From Saprospiraceae bacterium (GTDB taxonomy: Bacteria > Bacteroidota > Bacteroidia > Chitinophagales > Saprospiraceae), in the NCBI GenBank assembly GCA_021298575.1, contig JAJTFM010000030.1, positions 1 through 38,578 on the forward strand: a stretch of 38,578 nt of DNA, given 5' to 3'. The notes below the pieces were generated by a model that was given only the letters and a program-made list of their open reading frames with translations, was not told the origin of the DNA and made no database searches. This document shows positions 23,665-32,344 of this stretch, piece after piece. The translations under genes and the position numbers were made by a program. Position 1 is the first letter of the stretch; each line of letters begins with the position of its first letter.

Positions 23665-26600
23665 ATGAAAAAGAGCAATTTAAAGATATTCCTCATTGGT
23701 TTGGTGGCTTTAGCCAGCGGCATGCTGCAAGCGCAGACCAGTGTTAACATGGCCTTGAACGGAGCGACCGGTACATTTTCCATCGCACCTTCTACAACAT
23801 GCGCCATCAACTTTTATGACAGCGGCGGTCCTTCAAACAACTATCAAAACGGTTCGGATGCCTATGTCACATTTCTTCCATCAAACAGTGCGACACACCG
23901 GATACAGGCACAGTTCCTGTCCATGGGTCTGGAGCCTGATCGCGACGCGTTCTACATCTACAACAGCAACACTTTGGGTGTCAACCAGGTTGTAGGTCCT
24001 CAGGGCGCAACTTCCTCGGGTTTTCCCGCGGGCAACTGGCAGAATATCAACCCTGGCACGGTAACGGCCAATACGGGTATAGCTGCTGTTGGTCCCAATG
24101 CGGCAGAGGCCCTTACGTTTCAATTCAGATCTGACGCGTCTGTAGCGGCTGCCGGCTGGCAAGCTGTTGTTCGTCAGATTCCTATCATAAGCTGCAGCAT
24201 GACAGCTCCGATGCCACAAACGGCATTCACCGGTTTGGGCTCCTCATCCTGCACAGCCATGGTCACAACAGCGATTCCAACGTTTTCGCCGGGTGGCTGT
24301 CAGGTTGGCTATCAGTTGCAATACCGCATTAATGGCGGTTCTCCTGTTACTGTTGCCGACCCTGTGACTACCAATATCACACTTCCGGTTGGTATTAATA
24401 TCGTAACGTGGGAGTTGACTGATCCATGCGGAGGCGGTGTGATTACATCTGCCAATCAGACTATTACAGTTACAGACAACTCTTTCCCGCAGATTACCTG
24501 CCCGGGTAACACCACTATTAATCTGGGTCCCGGTGAGTGCGAGCGCACTTTCGATTACAACATCTCCTGTGCCGACAACTGCGGATTTCTCTCCAATCGT
24601 CAGGTTATCACTCCTTTCGACTTCAACGACGGTCAGGCAGGCGTTATGTTCGATTTGGTGAATCTGGGTAGTACCCCAATCACTGTTACGCAGTTTGGTC
24701 CATCTCTGGATCCGGGTACATGGCCGATTGAGGTTTATGTCACAACTGCGGCTACTACCTGGCAGGGCAATCAAAATAATGCCAGCGCCTGGACGATTGC
24801 CGGTGCAATCAACGTTACTTCAACCACACCAAGTTCAGGTACTGCCATACCCGGTTTTGGCATTACGATTCCTGCGGGACAATCCAGGGGTATCTATATC
24901 ACAAGTTCAACGGGAGTTCCTATCAATTATACGACGGGAACACGTTCGAACGATGATACCATTCTCAGAATTGCGTCTGCACCTGGTGTTGGAGTAGGTT
25001 ATCCTTTTGGCGCTACATCGACGTCCCGCGCCTATAATGGTTATGTACGCTACTCTGCCAATCTGACACAGGCCCCCGTACAACTCAATGGTCTGCCTTC
25101 CGGCCAGGTTTATCCCATTGGTACAACTACAAACGTATTCCGTTGTACTGATGCTAGTGGCAACACATCTACCTGTTCTTTCACGGTTACCGTTCTGGAG
25201 TATCCAACTCCAACCTGGGCGCTGAACTGCAACGATCTGGTATCTGTTTCCATTGGCGATGACTGCCACCTTACACTCACTCCCGATGATATCCTGGAAG
25301 GAGGCCCTTACCGCTGTTTTGATAATTATGATATCAGGATTGACAAAATTGCACCTTTTGGCAATGGTCCGTGGGTTCTCCCTGAATTGACAGCCTCGGA
25401 TATCGGTAAAACCTACACGGTACGTATCACAGAGCCACTTACCGGAAACTCTTGCTCCGGCAATGTAAAAGTACTCGATGGCCGTCCGCCAGAGCTTGTT
25501 TGCCCGGCTCCTGTGACAATTCCGTGCAATCTTTCAGAGTCACCCTCTGATACCCGTGCATCAACACTTCGCCTGAGCTACGCTGTTCCGCTTGCGAATC
25601 TGCCAGTTGTAGTTCGCGATAATGAATCAAGAACTTTTGACATTCCTGTGCTGAGTTCTCCGGGTGTCAGGGTCAGAGACCTTGATCTCAGAACTATTAT
25701 CGGGGGGGATGCATTCAACAACAACCTGCGTATTGAGATCAAGAGCCCTGCAGGCACAACCATCAGAGTATTTGATCAGCAGGGCGGTTGTGGCCCGTCG
25801 GACCTGAATGTGCGCTTTGATGATGAAGGCTCAACTGTACTGTCTTGTGTAAACTTCACCACGGGTGCAAATGTCAAAATGCCGGGTGTGAATCTTGGAG
25901 CATTTGATAATGAACTCGCCTATGGTATATGGAAAGTAATTGTTTCCGATGTGAATGGCGGAGCAGATGTAATGAACGTCAAAGAAGTGGAACTCTTCAT
26001 GAGCCTGAACGGAGTGTTCGGTGCCGGATTCCCCAACAACGTTCAGCCTAATCAGGCTACATCTACCGGCCTCAATACATACTCTGTTCCTGCCGGACTG
26101 ATTGATGCCTGTACGAAGGTGACTCTTTCCTACTTCGATACAAGGGTCAACCAGAACTGCGGATCTCCTTATACAGCTATTATTACCCGTGTATGGACAG
26201 CCGTTGATGAAAGTGGCAACTCAAGCACTTGTGCCCAGACGATCAATCTGCTTCGTCCGACACACAGCGATGTTCAGTTTCCGCCTAACTACGACGATTT
26301 CGACCAGCCGCACATCATGTGCGAATTCGATGAGTATCCAAGTCCCGACTGGCTCGAGGGTGTAGGTCTGCAGGGCTGGCCGACAACATTCAGTCTGCCC
26401 GACAATTGCCAGATTAACTGGACTTATGAAGATCAGGTGGTTCCAATTTGTGATGGTTCTTATGATGTACTGAGAACCTGGACGGTTTCTGATCCGTGTA
26501 ATGCCATGAAGTTATCAAAGCACCTTCAGATCATACACATCCGTGATGAAGATGGTCCGAAGTTCCTGGAATGTCCTTCCAACATCATTGAGTCAACAGA

Positions 26601-29600
26601 TCCGTTCAAGTGCTGCGCCACTGTCAATCTGCCCGATGTACTGGTTGAGGACAATTGCTCCAGAGTTGATGGCATGACTGCACAGATTCACACACTGGAT
26701 CCATACACAGGGGATACTATCAAGACATACTCCATCATCGGAGGTCTGACAACATTCCCCGGAAACAACCCGAGTGACCCGGACACACTTGCTACCTTTG
26801 GCAACACGCCATGCCTGCCGGTTGGTGATCATATCGTGGTATATTTCTCTCAGGACAACTGCGGCAATACAAGTACATGCAGCTTCAGACTGACTGTACG
26901 AGATTATGCACCGCCGCAGCCTTCCTGCGATGAGGAAACAGTGGTTGCAATTGGAATTGACAATCCCCTTGATTGCTATTATCCAAGTGCAAATGGTTGC
27001 GAATTCCCCGGTGTAACCTGGGTACAGGCAACTACATTCGATGACGGTTCATACGACGAGTGCAGCCCGATCAAGTTCACTATTCGCCGTCAGGCGCCAT
27101 ATAGCGACTGTATCGAAGGGCTCGACAAGTTCCCATGCACGTCCAATGGTGTAACCGGACAGAGTGAGTACGATCTGGCAATCGCAGAAAGTGACTCCAT
27201 CAAGTTTTACTGCTGCGAGGTAGGAACAACTCAGGATGTGATTCTGCGTGTTTATCAACTGAACTTTGACGGAACTATCGCAACATATCTGGATGGAACG
27301 CCGATTTTTAACGAGTGTAACGTCAAAGTGACCGTTCAGGATCGTCTGAAACCGGTTTGTGTGCCTCCGCCGAACTATACAGTTACCTGCGAAAGCTTCG
27401 ACCCGACGTTCTGGGCTTATGGAATTCCACAGGTTTATGACAACTGCTGCCTGGATGACGCTCGTATTTATCAGAACCAGAAGGGTCTGACACACTCGGT
27501 AAACTACAGCCAGTTCGACTCTGTCTGCAACAAGGGTACAATCGTTCGCACATTCCGCGTATCGGATTGCCACAACCAGACAAGCCAGTGCACCCAGCGT
27601 ATCGTAGTGAATTACGAACAGGATTACTTTGTGAAGTTCCCCGACGACAAGATCATTACTGTTTGCGACGGAACCGGTTTGTATGGTGAGCCTACTTTCT
27701 TCGGTGAAGATTGTGAATTGATTGGTGTTTCTTACGAAGATCAGATCTTCACTGTTGTACCCGATGCCTGCTTCAAGATTGAACGAACCTGGAAGATTAT
27801 CAACTGGTGTACCTACGATCCTCAGCAGACTTGCACAGTAGTTCCGAATCCGAATCCGAACTCAATCACCAACCACAGCACCAACCTGCCTGGTCCGATT
27901 GTGTCCGCTCCGGGAACGGTAGGTATCTGGGCACCCACAACCGTAGCGGTTACTCCGGGTGCATCAGCTACCAACTTCAGCCAGTTCTGGAGTCCGACGA
28001 ACAACTGTTACACATACAAGCAGATCATCAAGGTGATTGACCTGAAGGCACCAATTATAGAGTGCCCTGCCAGCCCGGTTGAATACTGCGACATCACTTC
28101 CAACAATCCACAGTTGTGGAATGAGCAGTACTGGTACGAGCCATCTATCGGCACACATGACATGGCAGATGCACCAACTGATATCTCGGTAACAGCTACG
28201 GATCTTTGTTCCGGTGCCAACCTGAGTGTTCGCTACCTGCTGCTGCTCGATCTCGACAGCGATGGTACGATGGAGACAGTCATCAACAGTGTGAATCCAC
28301 CAGCTGCCGGTACAGTGAATTACGACAACGTGGGCACATCGAACTACACGGGTGGCGTTGTGCGCAACTTTGACCAGCGTCCGGTTAATGCCAACCAGAA
28401 GTATCGCTTTGGTCTGAGAACTACCACATCCGGCAATACTCTGACGGCTTCTGTCCGCTGGAATACCCTGGCCGCCCAAAACACACATGTTGTTCCTGAA
28501 CTGCCTTACGGCATGCACAAGATCAAGTGGTTCATCGGTGATGGCTGTGGCAATGAAGCTGTTTGCGAATATGCTATCATAGTGAAAGACTGTGAAGCGC
28601 CAACGGTTACCTGCAGAAACGGTTTGTCAGTAAACATCGCACCGGGTGGTACCATCCACATCTTTGCCAGCGATTTCCTGCTGGATGCGTATGATAACTA
28701 CACACCGGATGACCAGCTTGAGTTCGCTATCCGCAAGTCTGGAATTGGAACCGGCTTCCCGCTCACTTCCGGTAACCAGCCGGTTGTCAGTCTCTCGTTC
28801 GACTGCAGTGAATTGGGTACGCAGCCAATCGAACTGTGGGGTAAAGACAAAGCAGGTCGCGCCGATTACTGTGAAACATACCTGATTGTTCAGGATAATG
28901 TTGCCAACTGTGATAACGATATGATATCTGTTTCAGGTGCACTGAAAACAGAAGGTGGAAACGGTCTTGAAGAGAGTGATGTGGAAATTTCCGGTCACAA
29001 TCCCGCAGGCCCGGCATTCAACTACTTCGACATGACGGATCACAACGGTACTTACGACTTTACCGATGCTGTGCCGGTCTTCTCGAACTACGAGGTGACA
29101 CCCACCAAGGATGACAACCCGCTGAATGGTATCACTACGTTCGACCTGGTACTGATCAGCAAGCATATCCTCGGTATCGAGCCTCTCGGCTCTCCGTACA
29201 AGATGATCGCAGCAGACGCCAACAGGTCCAACTCAATCACTACCATGGATATCGTTGAGTTGCGCAAACTGATCCTCGGAGTTTACACTGAACTGCCCAA
29301 CAATAACAGCTGGAGGTTCGTTGACAAGTCTTATGTATTCCCCAATTCTGACAATCCTTTCACGGCAGCAATTCCTGAAAGCAAGTCGGTGGCAAGTATA
29401 CAGGGATCTTCTGCAGGTGACGACTTCGTAGCAATCAAGGTAGGTGATATCAACGGAAGTGCAGTAGCCAACTCCATGATGTTTGCCGACGACCGTACAG
29501 CAGGCACACTGATCTTTGATGTAAATGATCGCGAAGTGAAAGCTGGTGAGGTGTTCGATGTAACTTTCAAAGCTACAGAGCACGTTACCGGATACCAGTT

Positions 29601-30165
29601 CACACTCGGATACGGTGATATGGAACTCGTGGATATCGTAACTCCGGACAATATGAGCGACGACAACTTCGCTGTGTTCCCGGACAATCACACACTGACC
29701 ACTTCCTGGAACGGCAACGGACAATCAGAGTTCACACTCAAGCTCCGCGCCAACCGTACCGGTCAGATCAGCAAAATGCTGAACCTGTCGAGCAGCGTGA
29801 CCAAAGCTGAAGCATATCGCCTTGGAAACGACAACGTAACTGCCGAGCAGCTGGGTATCGCCCTGCGCTTCAATGGCAAGGAAGGTTCCGTACTCACTGG
29901 CGTAGGCTTCGAACTATACCAGAATCAACCTAACCCGTTTGTGAACCGTACCACCATCGGATTCCACCTGCCGGAAGATGCTTCTGCACGCCTCACAGTT
30001 TACGATGAAACCGGTCGCCTGGTTTATTCTCAGAGAGGTGAGTACACGAAGGGTTACAACTACTTCGTACTCGATCGCGCCATGCTGAATTCTACAGGAA
30101 CGCTTTTCTACACTGTAGAAACCGACAACGACGCGGCTACCCGCAAAATGATTCAATCGAAGTAA
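23665..30165 (+). CDS. Giant HYR-domain surface protein with T9SS sorting domain
   Basis: 2166 residues. A signal peptide (1-23) is followed by: a CUB-like domain (about 45-176, NFYDSGGPSNNYQNG, DAFYIYNS); an HYR module (about 271-512) split by a roughly 160-residue insert between SCADNCG and GTTTNVFRCTDASGN; a P-domain-like region (about 634-780, IGGDAFNNNLRIEIKSP, GIWKVIVSDVNGG); a long Cys-rich series of HYR/Ig-like modules (about 820-1750, for example CSFRLTVRDYAPP); a pre-dockerin region plus two degenerate dockerin helices (1817-1838, 1851-1872, each ending in a leucine/isoleucine-rich helix and LG); a cohesin-like beta domain (about 1946-2045, VKAGEVFDVTFKAT); and a T9SS CTD (2085-2166, NQPNPFVNRTTIGF). 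It is probably an exported adhesin or matrix protein. A strong terminator follows. Confidence 0.9.
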   Translation: MKKSNLKIFLIGLVALASGMLQAQTSVNMALNGATGTFSIAPSTTCAINFYDSGGPSNNYQNGSDAYVTFLPSNSATHRIQAQFLSMGLEPDRDAFYIYNSNTLGVNQVVGPQGATSSGFPAGNWQNINPGTVTANTGIAAVGPNAAEALTFQFRSDASVAAAGWQAVVRQIPIISCSMTAPMPQTAFTGLGSSSCTAMVTTAIPTFSPGGCQVGYQLQYRINGGSPVTVADPVTTNITLPVGINIVTWELTDPCGGGVITSANQTITVTDNSFPQITCPGNTTINLGPGECERTFDYNISCADNCGFLSNRQVITPFDFNDGQAGVMFDLVNLGSTPITVTQFGPSLDPGTWPIEVYVTTAATTWQGNQNNASAWTIAGAINVTSTTPSSGTAIPGFGITIPAGQSRGIYITSSTGVPINYTTGTRSNDDTILRIASAPGVGVGYPFGATSTSRAYNGYVRYSANLTQAPVQLNGLPSGQVYPIGTTTNVFRCTDASGNTSTCSFTVTVLEYPTPTWALNCNDLVSVSIGDDCHLTLTPDDILEGGPYRCFDNYDIRIDKIAPFGNGPWVLPELTASDIGKTYTVRITEPLTGNSCSGNVKVLDGRPPELVCPAPVTIPCNLSESPSDTRASTLRLSYAVPLANLPVVVRDNESRTFDIPVLSSPGVRVRDLDLRTIIGGDAFNNNLRIEIKSPAGTTIRVFDQQGGCGPSDLNVRFDDEGSTVLSCVNFTTGANVKMPGVNLGAFDNELAYGIWKVIVSDVNGGADVMNVKEVELFMSLNGVFGAGFPNNVQPNQATSTGLNTYSVPAGLIDACTKVTLSYFDTRVNQNCGSPYTAIITRVWTAVDESGNSSTCAQTINLLRPTHSDVQFPPNYDDFDQPHIMCEFDEYPSPDWLEGVGLQGWPTTFSLPDNCQINWTYEDQVVPICDGSYDVLRTWTVSDPCNAMKLSKHLQIIHIRDEDGPKFLECPSNIIESTDPFKCCATVNLPDVLVEDNCSRVDGMTAQIHTLDPYTGDTIKTYSIIGGLTTFPGNNPSDPDTLATFGNTPCLPVGDHIVVYFSQDNCGNTSTCSFRLTVRDYAPPQPSCDEETVVAIGIDNPLDCYYPSANGCEFPGVTWVQATTFDDGSYDECSPIKFTIRRQAPYSDCIEGLDKFPCTSNGVTGQSEYDLAIAESDSIKFYCCEVGTTQDVILRVYQLNFDGTIATYLDGTPIFNECNVKVTVQDRLKPVCVPPPNYTVTCESFDPTFWAYGIPQVYDNCCLDDARIYQNQKGLTHSVNYSQFDSVCNKGTIVRTFRVSDCHNQTSQCTQRIVVNYEQDYFVKFPDDKIITVCDGTGLYGEPTFFGEDCELIGVSYEDQIFTVVPDACFKIERTWKIINWCTYDPQQTCTVVPNPNPNSITNHSTNLPGPIVSAPGTVGIWAPTTVAVTPGASATNFSQFWSPTNNCYTYKQIIKVIDLKAPIIECPASPVEYCDITSNNPQLWNEQYWYEPSIGTHDMADAPTDISVTATDLCSGANLSVRYLLLLDLDSDGTMETVINSVNPPAAGTVNYDNVGTSNYTGGVVRNFDQRPVNANQKYRFGLRTTTSGNTLTASVRWNTLAAQNTHVVPELPYGMHKIKWFIGDGCGNEAVCEYAIIVKDCEAPTVTCRNGLSVNIAPGGTIHIFASDFLLDAYDNYTPDDQLEFAIRKSGIGTGFPLTSGNQPVVSLSFDCSELGTQPIELWGKDKAGRADYCETYLIVQDNVANCDNDMISVSGALKTEGGNGLEESDVEISGHNPAGPAFNYFDMTDHNGTYDFTDAVPVFSNYEVTPTKDDNPLNGITTFDLVLISKHILGIEPLGSPYKMIAADANRSNSITTMDIVELRKLILGVYTELPNNNSWRFVDKSYVFPNSDNPFTAAIPESKSVASIQGSSAGDDFVAIKVGDINGSAVANSMMFADDRTAGTLIFDVNDREVKAGEVFDVTFKATEHVTGYQFTLGYGDMELVDIVTPDNMSDDNFAVFPDNHTLTTSWNGNGQSEFTLKLRANRTGQISKMLNLSSSVTKAEAYRLGNDNVTAEQLGIALRFNGKEGSVLTGVGFELYQNQPNPFVNRTTIGFHLPEDASARLTVYDETGRLVYSQRGEYTKGYNYFVLDRAMLNSTGTLFYTVETDNDAATRKMIQSK

Positions 30166-30180
30166 CAATTGACAACGACA

Positions 30181-30228
30181 CTGCCGGCTGCTCAGAACTG
30201 TAACAGTCAGAAAACTGACAGCCGGCAG
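30181..30228 (+). repeat. Hairpin just after the giant gene
   Basis: CTGCCGGCTG (30181-30190) pairs perfectly with CAGCCGGCAG (30219-30228). The loop contains its own ACTGT/ACAGT stem. No T-run follows; it may protect the mRNA 3' end. Confidence 0.5.
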
Positions 30229-30234
30229 ACTTCG

Positions 30235-30307
30235 AACCACAGTCGCAGAGAAAAGCGTTTGGTCGCTTCATCTAATCCCCGCTTTTCTCTGCGAATACTG
30301 TGGTTTT
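30235..30307 (+). terminator. Terminator of the giant gene
   Basis: A long stem, AACCACAGTCGCAGAGAAAA plus GCG (30235-30257) with its complement at 30280-30305 (a 2-nt bulge AT on the right arm), followed by TTTT. It is the strongest terminator in the window. Confidence 0.8.
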
Positions 30308-30680
30308 AAAAAACTCCCGGCCACCGAATAAAACACTCCGGATACCCGGATGAAAACAACTCCACAATCAAATGCCTCCCCCGAAAAACAGCAAAATAAC
30401 CTCCAAAATAAAGAAATAGTTGCTCTTTTCAATCACATGGGCTGCGAGCGCCCCTAAAAGTTGGGGCGCTCGTTCAACCCTGCCCGAAAGAGTATAAGAA
30501 ATCCCCCCTGAGTTGATTTTAATCAATTAATCCTGTCTGGCGTGGCGTTGAACTATAGGACGCGAAGCATAAGACATCACACCCGGTCCGAAAGTGGCAC
30601 GCCAATTTTTCGGTTAATCTCCTGAAAGGGTTGGTCAGACGAGAGAAATCTGTCTGGCCAACTTCCTTTTTATACCTGCA
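30308..30680. other. Gene-free region rich in hairpins, possible small RNA
   Basis: No plausible gene. Visible structures: a perfect 10-bp stem CGAGCGCCCC/GGGGCGCTCG (30445-30454/30463-30472); a palindrome TTGATTTTAATCAA (30513-30526); an outer stem TGGCGTG (30538-30544) with CACGCCA (30598-30604) enclosing an inner GCGT/ACGC stem and followed by TTTTT (30606-30610); and an 11-bp stem GTTGGTCAGAC/GTCTGGCCAAC (30630-30640/30652-30662) followed by TTCCTTTTT. The last two look like intrinsic terminators without an upstream gene, so a small RNA or the relic of a gene is possible. Confidence 0.35.
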
Positions 30681-30710
30681 TTGTTTTAGTCATGCTAATC
30701 ACTACTTTTG
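30681..30710 (+). promoter_or_regulatory. Promoter for the LysM gene, upstream of the MITE
   Basis: TTG (30681-30683), 19 bp, TACTTTTG (30703-30710) is the best full match in the window to the Bacteroidota promoter. The start point would fall near 30717, only about 5 bp before the MITE, so the transcript would carry the entire element in its 5' leader. Confidence 0.6.
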
Positions 30711-30721
30711 CCCTGTTCTTA

Positions 30722-30884
30722 AGAGCTTGTTCAGGATTCTCTCACCGAGTCAAAAACGTCTCGTTTTTCGCCATTTTTCACCTTTTTTCAGTTGCGTAGC
30801 TCCGGCTATGCGCCTTCAAAAATGCAAAAACTGACAAAAAATCAGCCTGTTTTTGCCACCGACAGAGAATCCTGAACAAGCTCT
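30722..30884 (+). mobile_element. MITE-like element, copy 2 (163 bp)
   Basis: Same length, orientation and 21-bp terminal inverted repeats (30722-30742, 30864-30884) as the copy at 20652-20814, with six base differences, none in the terminal repeats. Internal hairpins: AAAAACG-TCT-CGTTTTT (30752-30768), perfect here but mismatched in copy 1, and GCGTAGC-TCCG-GCTATGC (30794-30811) with one G-T pair. It lies between a promoter (30681-30710) and the ATG at 30911. Confidence 0.85.
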
Positions 30885-30910
30885 AATTCTTCATTTTAAA
30901 CATTATTCAA

Positions 30911-31294
30911 ATGGCACTGAAAGAAAAGTATGCGAGTGCACTCGCGGTATGTGGAAAACTCGGTATGCGTGACAGCCGAATCGAAGAAGGGGCCGACGGG
31001 ATTCTCAGAATCTGGGGTTATGTATCCTTCGGCTACGACAAAGATCAGATATGGGACGCTATCAAGGCAGCAGGTGGCGCATCTCCGGCTGACATAGCGG
31101 CCGATGTTCAGGTGGACAACCCGACAATCTACGCAAAACACATGGTGGAAAAAGGTGAAAGCCTGAGCAAAATCGCCAAGCATTACTACGACGATATGAT
31201 GAAGTACAAACAGATCTTCGATGCCAACAGAGATCAGCTTGACGATCCCGATGAAATCAAGGTGGGGCAGGTGCTGGTTATTCCAAATCCGTAA
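30911..31294 (+). CDS. LysM domain protein, KBP/YgaU-like
   Basis: 127 residues with no signal peptide. The N-terminal half (about 20-65, ADGILRIWGYVSFGYDKDQI) resembles the BON-like domain of E. coli KBP (YgaU). The C-terminal LysM domain (about 76-126) reads MVEKGESLSKIAKHYYDD to EIKVGQVLVIP. KBP is a cytoplasmic potassium-binding protein; a role in ion sensing or peptidoglycan binding is possible here but not shown by the sequence. The leader contains the second MITE. A clear terminator follows. Confidence 0.82.
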   Translation: MALKEKYASALAVCGKLGMRDSRIEEGADGILRIWGYVSFGYDKDQIWDAIKAAGGASPADIAADVQVDNPTIYAKHMVEKGESLSKIAKHYYDDMMKYKQIFDANRDQLDDPDEIKVGQVLVIPNP

Positions 31295-31322
31295 TGGCCT
31301 GTGTCTGGTTTGTGATTTTTTT

Positions 31323-31356
31323 GATATGGGCACCTCTTTACAGGGGTGCCCATATC
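31323..31356 (+). terminator. Terminator of the LysM gene
   Basis: A 15-bp stem with one mismatch: GATATGGGCACCTCT (31323-31337) and AGGGGTGCCCATATC (31342-31356), loop TTAC, then ATTTC. It lies 28 bp after the stop codon. Confidence 0.75.
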
Positions 31357-31386
31357 ATTTCAGGCTAGCACTTGTACATACTTTAC

Positions 31387-31394
31387 TACCTTTG
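31387..31394 (+). promoter_or_regulatory. -7 element of the transketolase operon
   Basis: TACCTTTG, 37 bp before the ATG at 31432. A TTG lies 12 bp upstream, too close for a normal -33 box. Confidence 0.5.
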
Positions 31395-31431
31395 ACCCGC
31401 CAACAGGCACTTTCACATTGAAACATATATA

Positions 31432-32283
31432 ATGGCAGAATTTGACCAACTCAAGGAACAGGCTGCACAAGTGCGTCGCGACATAGTGCGGCTTGTTTAC
31501 AATTGCCAGAGCGGCCACCCCGGCGGCTCTCTGGGCTGCGTGGAATACTTCGTGGCCCTCTATGGCAAGATAATGAAACACAAGGCCAAACCATTTAAAA
31601 TGGACGGTAAAGGCCAGGATTTGTTCTTTCTTTCGAACGGGCATATCTCCCCGGTATGGTACTCTGTGCTGGCACGAAATGGTTACTTCGATGTTCAGGA
31701 GCTGAATACATTCCGCAAGCTTAACTCCCGGCTGCAGGGCCATCCCGCTACCCACGAAGGCCTGCCCGGTATCCGGATTGCCAGCGGATCGCTCGGTCAG
31801 GGTATGTCGGCTGCCATAGGTGCCGCCCTCGGCAAACGTCTCGACGGCGATAAAAGACGGGTGTTCTGCCTCTGCGGCGACGGAGAACTCCAGGAAGGAC
31901 AATGCTGGGAGGCCATGATGTTCGCCGCTCACCATAAAGTGGATAACCTGATTGTTACTGTTGACTGGAATGGCCAGCAGATTGACGGCTCCAACGACGA
32001 TGTTATATCGCTCGGTAACCTCCCAGCCAAATGGAAAGCATTCGGATGGGATGTACTTGTTCTGGAACAGGGCAATAACCTGGAAGCTGTGGCAGCCATG
32101 CTCCAGCGCGCCAGACGTCGTACCGGAAAAGGCAAGCCAGTTGTAATTCTGATGAAAACGGAAATGGGACATGGCGTGGATTTCATGGCAGGCACTCACA
32201 AATGGCACGGAAAAGCCCCCAATCAGGAGCAGTACGAAAGTGCCATGAACCAGCTGCCCGTCACGTCTCTGGGCGATTTCTGA
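31432..32283 (+). CDS. Transketolase, N-terminal subunit
   Basis: 283 residues, the thiamine-diphosphate (TPP) pyrophosphate-binding half of a split transketolase. SGHPGGSLG (27-35, His29), LSNGHISPVWYSVLA, ASGSLGQGMSAAIGAALGKR, and the TPP motif GDGELQEGQ (149-157) ending at Asn180 (VDWNGQQ). It works with the next gene's product in the non-oxidative pentose phosphate pathway, transferring two-carbon units. The two genes are 61 bp apart under one promoter. The split form is common in Bacteroidota, archaea and some other bacteria; single-chain versions are about 660 residues. Confidence 0.93.
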   Translation: MAEFDQLKEQAAQVRRDIVRLVYNCQSGHPGGSLGCVEYFVALYGKIMKHKAKPFKMDGKGQDLFFLSNGHISPVWYSVLARNGYFDVQELNTFRKLNSRLQGHPATHEGLPGIRIASGSLGQGMSAAIGAALGKRLDGDKRRVFCLCGDGELQEGQCWEAMMFAAHHKVDNLIVTVDWNGQQIDGSNDDVISLGNLPAKWKAFGWDVLVLEQGNNLEAVAAMLQRARRRTGKGKPVVILMKTEMGHGVDFMAGTHKWHGKAPNQEQYESAMNQLPVTSLGDF

Positions 32284-32344
32284 TCCGAAAACTATCACTC
32301 TCTGACGCAGGGTAACAATCGTCCCTGCAACTAATATCAGAAAA

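Noticed and set aside
30538-30604. Cyclic-di-GMP-type riboswitch (GGACGCGAAGC resembles part of the class I core)
   Set aside because: The rest of the class I consensus and its tetraloop-receptor pairing are not visible, and the downstream gene is separated by a terminator-like stem and the MITE.
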